This document shows positions 38,715 through 46,441 of a stretch of DNA of 64,000 bases, one piece after another (the stretch's first letter is position 1; the number at the start of each line of letters is the position of its first letter). Below the pieces are notes generated by a model. It did not search any database, had not been told where the DNA came from, and was given only the letters and a program-made list of their open reading frames with translations. Made by a program: the position numbers and the translations under genes. Location of the stretch: NCBI RefSeq assembly GCF_004402785.1, contig NZ_SOFP01000040.1, positions 6,310 through 70,309 on the forward strand, read 5' to 3'. This DNA is from Cryobacterium algoritolerans. GTDB lineage: Bacteria > Actinomycetota > Actinomycetes > Actinomycetales > Microbacteriaceae.

Positions 38715-39932
38715 TCAGTCGGGCCGGTACGCCGCGGCGAGGCGCGCACTCGCCCGCTCAAGCCAAACGGGTGCGTCTCGGGTCGCTCTCTCATGGCCGC
38801 CGGCGAGGTCGGTCAGGGATATCGCGGCCGCGAACCCGATGGTCGGCGCCTCGATCACGCCGGCAACGAGCATCGCCTGCGCCCCGACGTCGGCGGCGAG
38901 CGCGGCCAGGAAGCCCGGCACCTTCCCCGCGACCGATTGGGCGTCGAACCGGCCTTCCCCGGTCACCACAACGGATGCCACCGCCACCGCCGCCGGAACC
39001 CCCAGAGCCGCCGCCACGGCATCGGCCCCCGGGGCGAGGGTTGCCCCCCAGGCAAGTAACCCGAAGCCCGTCCCGCCCGCGGCCCCGGAACCCGCAATGT
39101 CAGTCGCGGCCGCACCCGCAGTCCCAGTTCCAACCTCAACCCGAGTCCCCGCCCTGCCGTCGCCGACAAACGCCGCCCACCGAGCCAGCCCCGCCTCCAG
39201 CTGCGCCACTTGCTTCGGGCTCGCACCCTTCTGCGGGCCGAAGACGGCGGCCGTGCCCCGCTCGCCGAGCAGCGGGCTGGTCACATCGCTGAGCACGAGC
39301 GCACCTCCCGGCGGTAGCGGACGCAGGCCGGCAAGGTCCACGCTGGCCAGCCGGGCGAGACCGCGGTTGCCCGGCGGCACCGGCCGGCCGGCCGAGTTGA
39401 GAAAGACGCCGCCGAGCACGCTGAGCACGCCCGAGCCGCCGTCGGTCGAGCCGCTGCCGCCGACGGCGAGCAGCAGCCGGGTGACTCCCTGGTCCAGGGC
39501 CGCGATGATGGCCTGGCCAAATCCGAGGGTGTGCGCGTCGAGCGGGCGCAGCCGGTCCTGCAGGGTGATCCCGCTCGTCGCCGCCAGCTCGACGATACCG
39601 GTGCCGTCCGGCAACAGCAGCCAGTGCGCGTGGACCGGGCGGTCATCCGGGCCCTGCACGGTCACCGGCATCCGTCTCGCGCCGGGAACGGCGAGCTCGA
39701 ACGCGTCGGTGGTGCCCTCGCCGCCGTCGGCCATCGGCAGCAGTCGCAGCCGGTCCAGCGGGCGCACGGATGCCCAGCCCGCGGCGATCCGGCGGGCGGC
39801 ATCGCTCGCCCCGATCGTGCCCTTGAACGAATCCGGCGCGATCACGACCACACGAGCGCCGGCCGGGGCCGGGGCATGAGCCCCGGAACGGGGATTCGAC
39901 ACGGGTGACCTCCGATTCTGTTGCGTGGCCAT
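38715..39932 (-). CDS. Glycerate 2-kinase (GlxK/GarK family)
   Basis: The 405-residue protein has the glycerate kinase family signatures VVIAPDSFKGTIGASDAARRIAAGW, LPMADGGEGTTDAF, GSGSTDGGSGVLSVLGG and VVTGEGRFDAQSVAGKVPGFL. It phosphorylates D-glycerate to 2-phosphoglycerate, feeding glycolysis. The ATG at 39932 has GGAG seven bases upstream; the 41 in-frame codons before it are low complexity. A central Gly/Ala/Thr-rich insert (VEVGTGTAGAAATDIAGSGAAGG) is an unusual low-complexity addition. No glyoxylate-pathway neighbour is present. Confidence 0.9.
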   Translation of the reverse strand: MATQQNRRSPVSNPRSGAHAPAPAGARVVVIAPDSFKGTIGASDAARRIAAGWASVRPLDRLRLLPMADGGEGTTDAFELAVPGARRMPVTVQGPDDRPVHAHWLLLPDGTGIVELAATSGITLQDRLRPLDAHTLGFGQAIIAALDQGVTRLLLAVGGSGSTDGGSGVLSVLGGVFLNSAGRPVPPGNRGLARLASVDLAGLRPLPPGGALVLSDVTSPLLGERGTAAVFGPQKGASPKQVAQLEAGLARWAAFVGDGRAGTRVEVGTGTAGAAATDIAGSGAAGGTGFGLLAWGATLAPGADAVAAALGVPAAVAVASVVVTGEGRFDAQSVAGKVPGFLAALAADVGAQAMLVAGVIEAPTIGFAAAISLTDLAGGHERATRDAPVWLERASARLAAAYRPD

Positions 39933-40077
39933 TCTGCTCCGGATGTCCCGGCCCACGCGACCGGCCGCTCCGGCCCGCGCGACCGGCCGCTCCTGTTCCG
40001 CCGCCCGGTTCCCCACTCCCATGTTCCCCACCCGGCAGGCCCGGCACGCCCGCACTCAACACGGCTAGGGTGAGGCG

Positions 40078-41403
40078 GTGACCGACTACGCCGCTCTCCC
40101 CATCGACGCCGTTTCCCGGGCCGCCCTGGCGGCCGACGACCTCGAGCTTCGCCTGGTCGACCCGACGGACGCGCCCGCAGTGAAGCGGTGGCTTCAGGCG
40201 GATGCCCGCGGCTTCCACGATGCCGCTCCGAGCGAGGAGTCGCTCGCGGCCCAGGCCATGGAGGTTGCCGGCGACCGGATCACCGCCGTGCTCGACCCTG
40301 CCGCCGCGGATTTCGCCACGCCCGTCGCCACGGTGCGGTGCTGGCCGATGGACGTCACCGTTCCCGGCGGGAGCCTCTCGGCCTGGGCGATCAGCTCGGT
40401 CACGGTCGCCCCGACGCACCGGCGGCGGGGCATCGCCCGAGCCCTGCTCACCGCCGAGTTGCGCACCGCCGACCGGCTCGGCCTGCCGCTGGCCATGCTC
40501 ACGGTCTCCGAGGCCACCATCTACGCTCGCTATGGCTTCGGACCGGCCGCGTACCAGGCCGGCTACGTGATCGACACGACCCGCGCCCGCTGGGCCGGAC
40601 CGGTGCCGACCGGCCGGCTGCACCTGGTCGCACCCGAGTCGCTCCTCGCCGACGGGCCGCTCGTCTTCGCCCGGTCCAGGGTCCTGGCCGGTGCCACCGG
40701 CGAGGTCGACCGCAGGGAGGTCTGGTGGCGGCAGGCGCTCGGCCTGACGCCGACCATACCGGGCGCGCCGGGGCTCACCCTCCGCGCAGTGCGCTTCGAC
40801 GACGCCGACGGCACCCCCCAGGGGTTTGCTCTCTACCGGGTGGCCCTCGGCCAGAACGCCTACCCGGCCCGGCTCGACCTCACCGACCTGGTCGCGGCGA
40901 CCGACGACGCCTACGCCGCACTCTGGCGCTTCCTGCTCGAGATGGACCTGGTCAGCGAGATCACGGCCCCACTCCGCAGCGTGGCCGAGCCCGTCCGCTG
41001 GCAGGTCGCCGATCCGCGCGCCCTGCGCAAGACCGCCGAGCGCGACCACCTCTGGCTGCGCATCCTCAACCTGCCGGTCGTGCTCGGACGGCGGCGTTAC
41101 GCCGCGCCGGGCACCTTCCACCTCACGGTGAGCGACGACCTCGGATTCGCCGACGGCGAGTTCCTGCTCACCGTGGATGAGAACGGCCGCGGCGACGCCC
41201 AGCCGGCGACCCGGTCGACCGCATCCGACGCCGTGCGGGTCTCCCTGTCGGCCGCGGACCTGGCCAGCGTCTATCTCAGCGGCACAAGCGCGGTCACCCT
41301 CGCCAGGTCAGGCCGGCTCCGCGAGGGCAGCACGGATGCCGCCGCGCACCTCGACGCCGCCTTCCACACGGCGCAGCCGCCGCACCTGAGCACCTGGTTC
41401 TGA
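40078..41403 (+). CDS. Eis-family N-acetyltransferase
   Basis: The 441-residue protein has an N-terminal GNAT domain with a clear acetyl-CoA loop (VAPTHRRRGIARALLTAEL), a central second GNAT-like domain (ERDHLWLRILNLPVVLGRRRY) and a C-terminal sterol-carrier-like domain, ending in a Phe carboxylate (HLSTWF), as in Eis enzymes, where the terminal residue takes part in catalysis. Eis proteins acetylate amines, including aminoglycosides in mycobacteria; the natural substrate here is unknown. A TAGGGT box at 40066-40071 lies six bases before the GTG, so the transcript is probably leaderless. Confidence 0.88.
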   Translation: MTDYAALPIDAVSRAALAADDLELRLVDPTDAPAVKRWLQADARGFHDAAPSEESLAAQAMEVAGDRITAVLDPAAADFATPVATVRCWPMDVTVPGGSLSAWAISSVTVAPTHRRRGIARALLTAELRTADRLGLPLAMLTVSEATIYARYGFGPAAYQAGYVIDTTRARWAGPVPTGRLHLVAPESLLADGPLVFARSRVLAGATGEVDRREVWWRQALGLTPTIPGAPGLTLRAVRFDDADGTPQGFALYRVALGQNAYPARLDLTDLVAATDDAYAALWRFLLEMDLVSEITAPLRSVAEPVRWQVADPRALRKTAERDHLWLRILNLPVVLGRRRYAAPGTFHLTVSDDLGFADGEFLLTVDENGRGDAQPATRSTASDAVRVSLSAADLASVYLSGTSAVTLARSGRLREGSTDAAAHLDAAFHTAQPPHLSTWF

Positions 41404-41482
41404 GCCTCGCGCCGGGGAGATCAGCACCGCCTCCCCGCGAGGTTTGTCCCGAACGCCGGCCACTGGGGCTTGGTCAAACCAA

Positions 41483-41501
41483 AAACTTACGGTGTATGTT
41501 T
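41483..41501. promoter_or_regulatory. Probable TetR operator overlapping a promoter
   Basis: AAACTTAC and GTATGTTT form a nearly perfect inverted repeat with a three-base centre (one mismatch). The sequence lies between a TTGGTC -35-like hexamer near 41470 and the TGTATG/TATCTT -10 region, about 65 bp upstream of the tetR gene. A second GTAAGT at 41507-41512 gives an additional half-site. Autoregulation by the TetR protein encoded next is inferred. Confidence 0.5.
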
Positions 41502-41564
41502 ATCTTGTAAGTAAGAGATGTCGACTCAGTCAGGTCTGTCAACAGGAAAGTGCAGGAGTGCGAA

Positions 41565-42344
41565 ATGGCATCACCGCGCAGGGCAGCGCCAGTGCCACGC
41601 GTCCGTTTGAACCGCGAGCGGGTGATCGCCGCAGCGATCGTCATCGCCGACGCCGGGGGGCTTGAGGCCCTCACCATGCGGCGCCTCGGCGACGACCTGA
41701 ACGTGGAGGCCATGTCGATCTACAACCATGTGGCCAACAAGGACGACCTGATCAACGGGATGGCCGATGCGATCTTCGGTGAGATCGAGTTGCCGTCGCA
41801 CAGCGACGACTGGAAGAGCGCCATCCGCAAGCGCTCGATCTCCTTCCGCGAGGTCCTGGCGCGCCACCCCTGGGCGACCACCGTGCGAGACTCTGGGACC
41901 AACCCGGGACCGGCCACCCTCCGACACCATGACCGGGTGATCGGAACCTTCCGCAACGGCGGGTTCTCGGTGGAGAAGACGGCCCACGCGTTCTCGGCCG
42001 TCGACAGCTACATCTACGGTTTTGCGATGCAGGAGAAGAGTCTGCCCTTCACCACGCCGGAGGAAACGGCGGCGATGGCCGCGATCATGCTGGCGCAGTT
42101 GCCCCGCGGCGAATACCCCTACCTGGCCGAGCTCACGGCCGACCACGTGTTGACGCCGGGGTACTTCTACGGTGACGAGTTCCTGGTCGGGCTCGACCTC
42201 GTGCTTGACGGGCTCGAGACCATGCTGGAAACCGACCAGCGCCGCGGCTCACAGCCGCCTCACAGCCGCGCCGCAACTCGTCCATCGGCGCACGCCGTAA
42301 CCTTGAATCGACGTGTCAGTCCAGACGAAACGGTGCACAGCTAG
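41565..42344 (+). CDS. TetR-family transcriptional regulator
   Basis: The 259-residue protein has the TetR helix-turn-helix (RERVIAAAIVIADAGGLEALTMRRLGDDLNVEAMSIYNHVANKDDLINGMADAIF) and a C-terminal ligand-binding domain like the TetR_C (tetracycline repressor-type) group. The last 35 residues are unusual, rich in Ser, Arg and Thr. The start ATG gives MASPRRAAPVPRVRLNRERV. The next gene begins directly after its stop, so the regulator may be cotranscribed with the DsbA-like gene. The inducer is unknown. Confidence 0.85.
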   Translation: MASPRRAAPVPRVRLNRERVIAAAIVIADAGGLEALTMRRLGDDLNVEAMSIYNHVANKDDLINGMADAIFGEIELPSHSDDWKSAIRKRSISFREVLARHPWATTVRDSGTNPGPATLRHHDRVIGTFRNGGFSVEKTAHAFSAVDSYIYGFAMQEKSLPFTTPEETAAMAAIMLAQLPRGEYPYLAELTADHVLTPGYFYGDEFLVGLDLVLDGLETMLETDQRRGSQPPHSRAATRPSAHAVTLNRRVSPDETVHS

Positions 42345-43223
42345 ATGAACAGCAACGCCTACGGCAAGCCAGTCCCCCCGAAGAAGGACCGCCGCGAGCA
42401 GGCGCGCGAAAGCGCCCGGCTCATGCGCGAGGAGCAGCACAAGCGCGACAAGCGCAAGAGCCTCTTCCTGCGCGGTGGAATCGGCGCCGGCCTGCTCGCC
42501 GTCGCGGCGATCGTCGTCCTGGTAATCGTGAACAGCGTCGGCCCAGCCGTCGGCGGCCCGGCCAACATGGCCAGCGACGGAATCCTGCTCACCGGCAACG
42601 GATCGGTGATCAAGGCCACGCCGACGAAGGCCCTCGCGGCCGACGCCAAGCCGATCGCGACCGACCGCACCGCCCTGACCAAGACCGCTAACATCGCGAT
42701 CTACGTCGACTATCTATGCCCGTATTGCGGCCAGTTCGAGGCCACCAACGGCGCACAGATCGCGAGCTGGGTGACGGCAGGAAACGCCACGCTCGAGTTT
42801 CACCCGATCTCAATCCTCGACTCCAACTCCGCGGGCAGCAAGTATTCCACCCGGGCCGCCAACGCGGCCGCCTGCGTGGCGAATTACCGGCCGGACGACT
42901 TCCTCGCGGTGAACACCGCCCTGTTCGCCAGACAGCCCAAGGAAAACACCGCCGGGCTCACCGACGCCGCACTGGCCAGTCTGGTCAAGACCGCCGGAGT
43001 CACCGACAAGAAGGTGGACTCTTGCATCACCGACCGCACCTTTGCGAGCTGGCTGGGCACCGCCACCAAGCGCGCGCTGGCCGGCCCGCTGCCGGATGCC
43101 GACATCAAGAAGGTCAGCGGCACTCCGACCGTGCTGGTGAACGGGGTCACGTACAAGGGTGCGCTCGACAACGCGACCACGTTCTCTGATTTCGTCACCG
43201 CCCAGGTCACCGCGGCGAAGTAG
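42345..43223 (+). CDS. Membrane-anchored DsbA-family thiol oxidoreductase
   Basis: The 292-residue protein has a charged cytoplasmic N-terminus, one membrane helix (about residues 44-66) and an extracytoplasmic thioredoxin-fold domain with the CPYC active site in YVDYLCPYCGQFE and the cis-Pro loop in SGTPTVLVNG. This is the actinobacterial DsbA/MdbA-like layout, so it probably forms or isomerises disulfides in exported proteins. The ATG abuts the tetR stop codon. Two further cysteines (CVANY, CITDRT) are present. Confidence 0.88.
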   Translation: MNSNAYGKPVPPKKDRREQARESARLMREEQHKRDKRKSLFLRGGIGAGLLAVAAIVVLVIVNSVGPAVGGPANMASDGILLTGNGSVIKATPTKALAADAKPIATDRTALTKTANIAIYVDYLCPYCGQFEATNGAQIASWVTAGNATLEFHPISILDSNSAGSKYSTRAANAAACVANYRPDDFLAVNTALFARQPKENTAGLTDAALASLVKTAGVTDKKVDSCITDRTFASWLGTATKRALAGPLPDADIKKVSGTPTVLVNGVTYKGALDNATTFSDFVTAQVTAAK

Positions 43224-43232
43224 GTTCGCCCC

Positions 43233-43559
43233 ATGCAGGTGTTCGGCCAGACCGTCGACGACGAGACCCGCTGTGTGCACTACCGCACGTCGGCGGACAT
43301 CGTGGCGATCAAATTCGCCTGCTGCGGTCGGTTCTACCCCTGTTACCACTGCCACACGGCCGGGGAAACCCACCCGGCGAGACAGTGGCCGGCGTCGGAG
43401 TGGTCTGAGCCGGCCATCCTCTGCGGTGCGTGCGGGCGCATCCTGAGCATCACCGAATACCGGCAGGTCACCCGGTGCCCGCACTGCCTGGCCGCGTTCA
43501 ATGAAGGATGCCGCGCGCACGCGCACCTGTACTTCGAGCTTCCAGAGCCCTCCGCCTGA
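43233..43559 (+). CDS. CHY-type zinc finger protein
   Basis: The 108-residue protein shows the CHY zinc finger: CVHY, FACCGRFYPCYHCH, LCGACGRIL and CPHC, with eight or more Cys/His ligands for two or three zinc ions. Small bacterial CHY proteins are of unknown role; the yeast relative Hot13 acts on metal state of mitochondrial import proteins. It begins 10 bp after the DsbA-like gene, so a link to thiol/zinc homeostasis is plausible but inferred only from position. Confidence 0.82.
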   Translation: MQVFGQTVDDETRCVHYRTSADIVAIKFACCGRFYPCYHCHTAGETHPARQWPASEWSEPAILCGACGRILSITEYRQVTRCPHCLAAFNEGCRAHAHLYFELPEPSA

Positions 43560-43640
43560 TCTCGTAGTCGGCCTGCCGCCCGGGGTGGCCCCGGCATCGA
43601 GCCGCGGGCGGTAAGCGCCGCCGGGCATCGCGGTCTGCGC

Positions 43641-44330
43641 TTACTGCGGCCCGGCCCGCTCGGTCAGCCAGGCGAACGGATCGGTGGGGGTGACCCCGTC
43701 GAGCAGGATCTCGAAGTGCAGGTGCGGCCCGGTGCTCTGCCCGGTCGAGCCAACGGCGCCGAGTTCGTCGCCGACGGATACGGCCTGGCCGACGGCCACG
43801 GCGAGCGAGCCCTCCTGGAAGTGCGCGTAGACACTGCTGACCTGCCGCCCGTCGATCGTGTGGTCGAGCACAGCGTGCACGCCCAGGCCACCGTCGTCGT
43901 AGGCCGACACTTCGCGGACGACGCCGTCGGCAATCGCATGAACGGGGGTTCCCTCGCCCGGCAGCAGGTCGAGCCCCTTGTGGAACGTCGAGCAGCCGGC
44001 GCACGGCGCGTCTCGCGGACCAAAGGTGTCGGACAGTCGCGCCGCCGTTGGGAACGGCCAGCGCACGGCCGGTCCGGTCGCGGCGGCGGTGCTCGCCACG
44101 GCGACCGGCGCCTGGCCGACGGAGTAACCGTCACGCGCGATCGTCGCCTCGAGCACGTCGCCCACAGCCAGGCCCTGCGCCTGACCGGCCTCCGCCGCCG
44201 TGACGCTGAGCGGCAGCCCGGCGGCGGCAGCCCGATCGACGGCCTGGGCCGGGATGGCAAGCACCGTGATGAGCAGGGCTGCGAACACCATGGACAGGAA
44301 AGCGAACGTGGCCGGCCTACGCGTCCGCAC
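43641..44330 (-). CDS. Secreted M23-family metallopeptidase
   Basis: The 229-residue protein starts with a signal peptide (FAFLSMVFAALLITVLAIPAQA) and ends in a lysostaphin-type M23 domain: FGPRDAPCAGCSTFHKGLDLLPGEGTPVHAIADGVV with the HxxxD zinc ligands, and GPHLHFEILLDG with the third ligand. It probably cuts peptidoglycan cross-links during growth. The GTG at 44330 is preceded by AAAGG. A probable c-di-AMP riboswitch lies about 90 bases upstream of the start, on the same strand, which fits control of a cell-wall hydrolase. Confidence 0.88.
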   Translation of the reverse strand: MRTRRPATFAFLSMVFAALLITVLAIPAQAVDRAAAAGLPLSVTAAEAGQAQGLAVGDVLEATIARDGYSVGQAPVAVASTAAATGPAVRWPFPTAARLSDTFGPRDAPCAGCSTFHKGLDLLPGEGTPVHAIADGVVREVSAYDDGGLGVHAVLDHTIDGRQVSSVYAHFQEGSLAVAVGQAVSVGDELGAVGSTGQSTGPHLHFEILLDGVTPTDPFAWLTERAGPQ

Positions 44331-44419
44331 AGGCGCCTTTCGTCGGCGTGCACAGGCGAGTCGGCGTGTTCACGCCAGGCACAGGGGAAATGAGGTGGGG
44401 CATCGTGGAATCTCTCGTC

Positions 44420-44550
44420 TAGGGTCGGGAAGCGAAGACCTCAGCAGACGGAGATGCGTTCACGGCAAGGAGTTGGCCCAAGGGAACGACGCTCCCTCGT
44501 CGGGAAGTGTCCTGGGGCACACCTGGATCGGCATCGGGTCAGGCGCGCAA
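44420..44550 (-). promoter_or_regulatory. Probable c-di-AMP riboswitch (ydaO/yuaA type)
   Basis: On the minus strand the leader of the M23 peptidase contains GGGCCAACTCC (44469-44479) and, after about 20 bases, CCGTCTGCTGAGG (44439-44451). These match in order and spacing the conserved GGGCTAACTC and CCGTCAGCTAACC segments of ydaO riboswitches. Further upstream are CCTGACCC, CCAGGTGTGCCCC and the hairpin CGACGAGGGAGCGTCG, at the place of the first ligand pocket helices. In actinobacteria this class typically controls cell-wall hydrolase genes. The boundaries are approximate and the 5' half matches less well. Confidence 0.6.
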
Positions 44551-44641
44551 GACTTGAGAATATCTCAACGCCCTGTGAAAGCCATGACCGTGCCGCCGGA
44601 CTCCGCCGCGCGCTCGCCCGGCGATGGTAGCCCGGCTGCAG

Positions 44642-45025
44642 TCAGACGGCGGCGAGCAGCGCCGCCAGCGAGTCGAGCGCCCCCGGCACGAGGCGGTAAT
44701 ACGCCCAGGTGCCGCGCTTGTCCCTGGTCAGCAACCCTGCCTCGACGAGCACCTTGAGATGGTGCGACACGGTCGGCTGGCTGAGTCCGAGCGGTTCCGT
44801 CAGGTCGCAGACGCAGGCCTCGGCATCGACATGGGCGGCCACCATCGAGACCAGGCGCAGCCGCGCCGGGTCGGCGAGCGCCTTGAGCGACCTGGCCAGC
44901 TCGTCCGCGGCCTCCGCTCCGATCGCGTCCCGGCGGGCCGGCGGCGAGCAGGCGGTGTCCGTCTCGGCGATCACGGCATCGTCGCGCAGGCTTGCCGCGA
45001 TGGGCTGGATCTCGATGAACGACAT
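44642..45025 (-). CDS. arsR: ArsR-family regulator, arsenic-type
   Basis: The 127-residue protein has a winged helix (ARSLKALADPARLRLVSMVAAH, GLSQPTVSHHLKVLVEAGLLTRDKRGTWAYYRL) and the metalloid-binding cysteines CVCDL directly before the recognition helix, the position of the arsenite site in classical ArsR. A further Cys near the N-terminus (ETDTACSPP) may be the third ligand. The gene is divergent from the arsenite exporter. The ATG at 45025 is chosen for its GGGGGA site; a start six codons upstream (MGDTIQM) is possible. Confidence 0.88.
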   Translation of the reverse strand: MSFIEIQPIAASLRDDAVIAETDTACSPPARRDAIGAEAADELARSLKALADPARLRLVSMVAAHVDAEACVCDLTEPLGLSQPTVSHHLKVLVEAGLLTRDKRGTWAYYRLVPGALDSLAALLAAV

Positions 45026-45051
45026 CTGGATAGTATCCCCCATAAATTGAC

Positions 45052-45065
45052 ATCCATCGATGCAT
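45052..45065. promoter_or_regulatory. Probable ArsR operator
   Basis: ATCCATCGATGCAT is a nearly perfect palindrome (one mismatch) centred in the 96-bp gap between arsR and the ACR3 gene. It also contains the 8-bp perfect palindrome CATCGATG. Its position suits repression of both divergent genes by ArsR. Confidence 0.45.
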
Positions 45066-45121
45066 TCGCCAGACTCCATACCGACGCCGCTCGAACCAGT
45101 GGCGCAGATCGACGGAGCCGC

Positions 45122-46231
45122 ATGCCATCCCCCGAACCGACCACCGAGTCGTCCGCCCGCCTCGGCTTCACCGATCGGTTGCTGCCGGTGTGGATCCTCT
45201 CGGCGATGGGCGTCGGGCTGCTGCTGGCGGTCTTCACCCCGGCCATCGGCGACGCCCTCGGCGCCGTCACGATCGGCTCGGTCAGCGTCCCGATCGCCGT
45301 TGGGCTTCTGGTCATGATGTATCCGGTGCTCGCCAAGGTGCGTTTCTCGGATGCCCGCGCCGTCGCCGGCGACCGTCGCCTCCTCCTCTCCTCACTGGTG
45401 TTGAACTGGCTCATCGGCCCTGCCCTGATGTTCGCCCTGGCCTGGATCTTCCTGCCCGACCTGCCCGAGTACCGCACCGGCCTGATCATCGTCGGCCTCG
45501 CCCGTTGCATCGCCATGGTGCTGATCTGGAACGAACTGGCCTGCGGCGACCGGGAGGCGGCCGCGTTCCTCGTCGCCGTCAACTCCGTCTTCCAGGTCGT
45601 CGCCTTCGGCGCCCTCGGCTGGTTCTACCTGCAGGTGCTTCCCGGCTGGCTCGGCTTGTCGACCACCAGTGCGGTGTTCTCGTTCTGGGCGATCACCGCC
45701 AGCGTGCTGGTCTTCCTCGGCATCCCGCTGCTGGCCGGCTACCTGTCCCGCCGGGTCGGCGAGGCCACCCGCGGACGGGCCTGGTATGAGGACCGTTTCC
45801 TTCCCAGGGTCGGCCCGCTCGCCCTCTACGGCCTGCTCTTCACAATCGTGCTCCTCTTCGCCCTGCAGGGCCGGCAGGTCATCGACCGGCCGCTGGACGT
45901 CGCCCGGATCGCCCTGCCCCTGCTGGTGTACTTCGCGGTGACGTTCCTCTGCGGATTCCTGCTCGGTCGGCTGGTCGGCCTCAGTTATCAGCGCACGACC
46001 ACCCTCGCCTTCACCGCCGCCGGCAACAACTTCGAGCTGGCGATCGCCGTGGCCGTCGGCACCTTCGGCGCGTCGAGCGGCCAAGCCCTGGCCGGGATCG
46101 TCGGCCCGCTGATCGAGGTTCCGGCTCTGCTCGCCCTCGTCTACCTGGCCCTCTGGCTGCGCTCCTGCCTGTTCCCCGGCTCGGCGCCCCCGCTATTCAC
46201 CGCCACCGAACCGGTCCCCGAACGGGTTTAG
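45122..46231 (+). CDS. acr3: ACR3-family arsenite exporter
   Basis: The 369-residue protein has ten membrane helices and the ACR3 signature GLARCIAMVLIWNELACGDREAAAFLVAVNS, with the conserved cysteine in helix 4, and FTAAGNNFELAIAVAVGTFG in helix 9. It exports arsenite using the proton-motive force. The ATG at 45122 begins MPSPEPTTESS; the frame is open far upstream through arsR on the other strand, which is accidental. It is divergent from arsR. A fragment of arsC follows. Confidence 0.92.
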   Translation: MPSPEPTTESSARLGFTDRLLPVWILSAMGVGLLLAVFTPAIGDALGAVTIGSVSVPIAVGLLVMMYPVLAKVRFSDARAVAGDRRLLLSSLVLNWLIGPALMFALAWIFLPDLPEYRTGLIIVGLARCIAMVLIWNELACGDREAAAFLVAVNSVFQVVAFGALGWFYLQVLPGWLGLSTTSAVFSFWAITASVLVFLGIPLLAGYLSRRVGEATRGRAWYEDRFLPRVGPLALYGLLFTIVLLFALQGRQVIDRPLDVARIALPLLVYFAVTFLCGFLLGRLVGLSYQRTTTLAFTAAGNNFELAIAVAVGTFGASSGQALAGIVGPLIEVPALLALVYLALWLRSCLFPGSAPPLFTATEPVPERV

Positions 46232-46271
46232 CCTCTTCTCACCACTGCCCTGCACGCCCACTCGAGATGAA

Positions 46272-46367
46272 GAACTGGCCAGAGTATCGAGTCCGTTCGC
46301 CCGATCCGCGACGAGATCAAGGCCCGGATCGAGAAGCTGCTCGCCGAGATCCTCCCGGCCGCCTGAC
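46272..46367 (+). pseudogene. C-terminal remnant of an arsenate reductase gene
   Basis: Forty bp after the ACR3 gene the frame reads RTGQSIESVRPIRDEIKARI and ends EKLLAEILPAA-stop. This matches the last helix of low-molecular-weight-phosphatase-type ArsC proteins (SVRxxRDEI). A TGA lies directly before it and no catalytic CxxxxxR loop is present, so the rest of the gene is lost. It implies that the operon once was arsR / acr3-arsC. Confidence 0.6.
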
Positions 46368-46441
46368 CCTCGCCGGCGAGTTCGACCTTTCCGGTCATGG
46401 TCGACCGCCCGTGGGCCGGTCAGGGCCGGAAAGGGGAGACC

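Noticed and set aside
44319-44403. 28-codon frame MPHLISPVPGV... in the M23 leader
   Set aside because: It overlaps the peptidase start out of frame and has no good ribosome binding site; treated as part of the riboswitch leader.
44624-45121. Upstream extension of the ACR3 frame through the arsR region
   Set aside because: The frame is open only because it is opposite to arsR; the ACR3 family starts at 45122 and the gap holds the operator.
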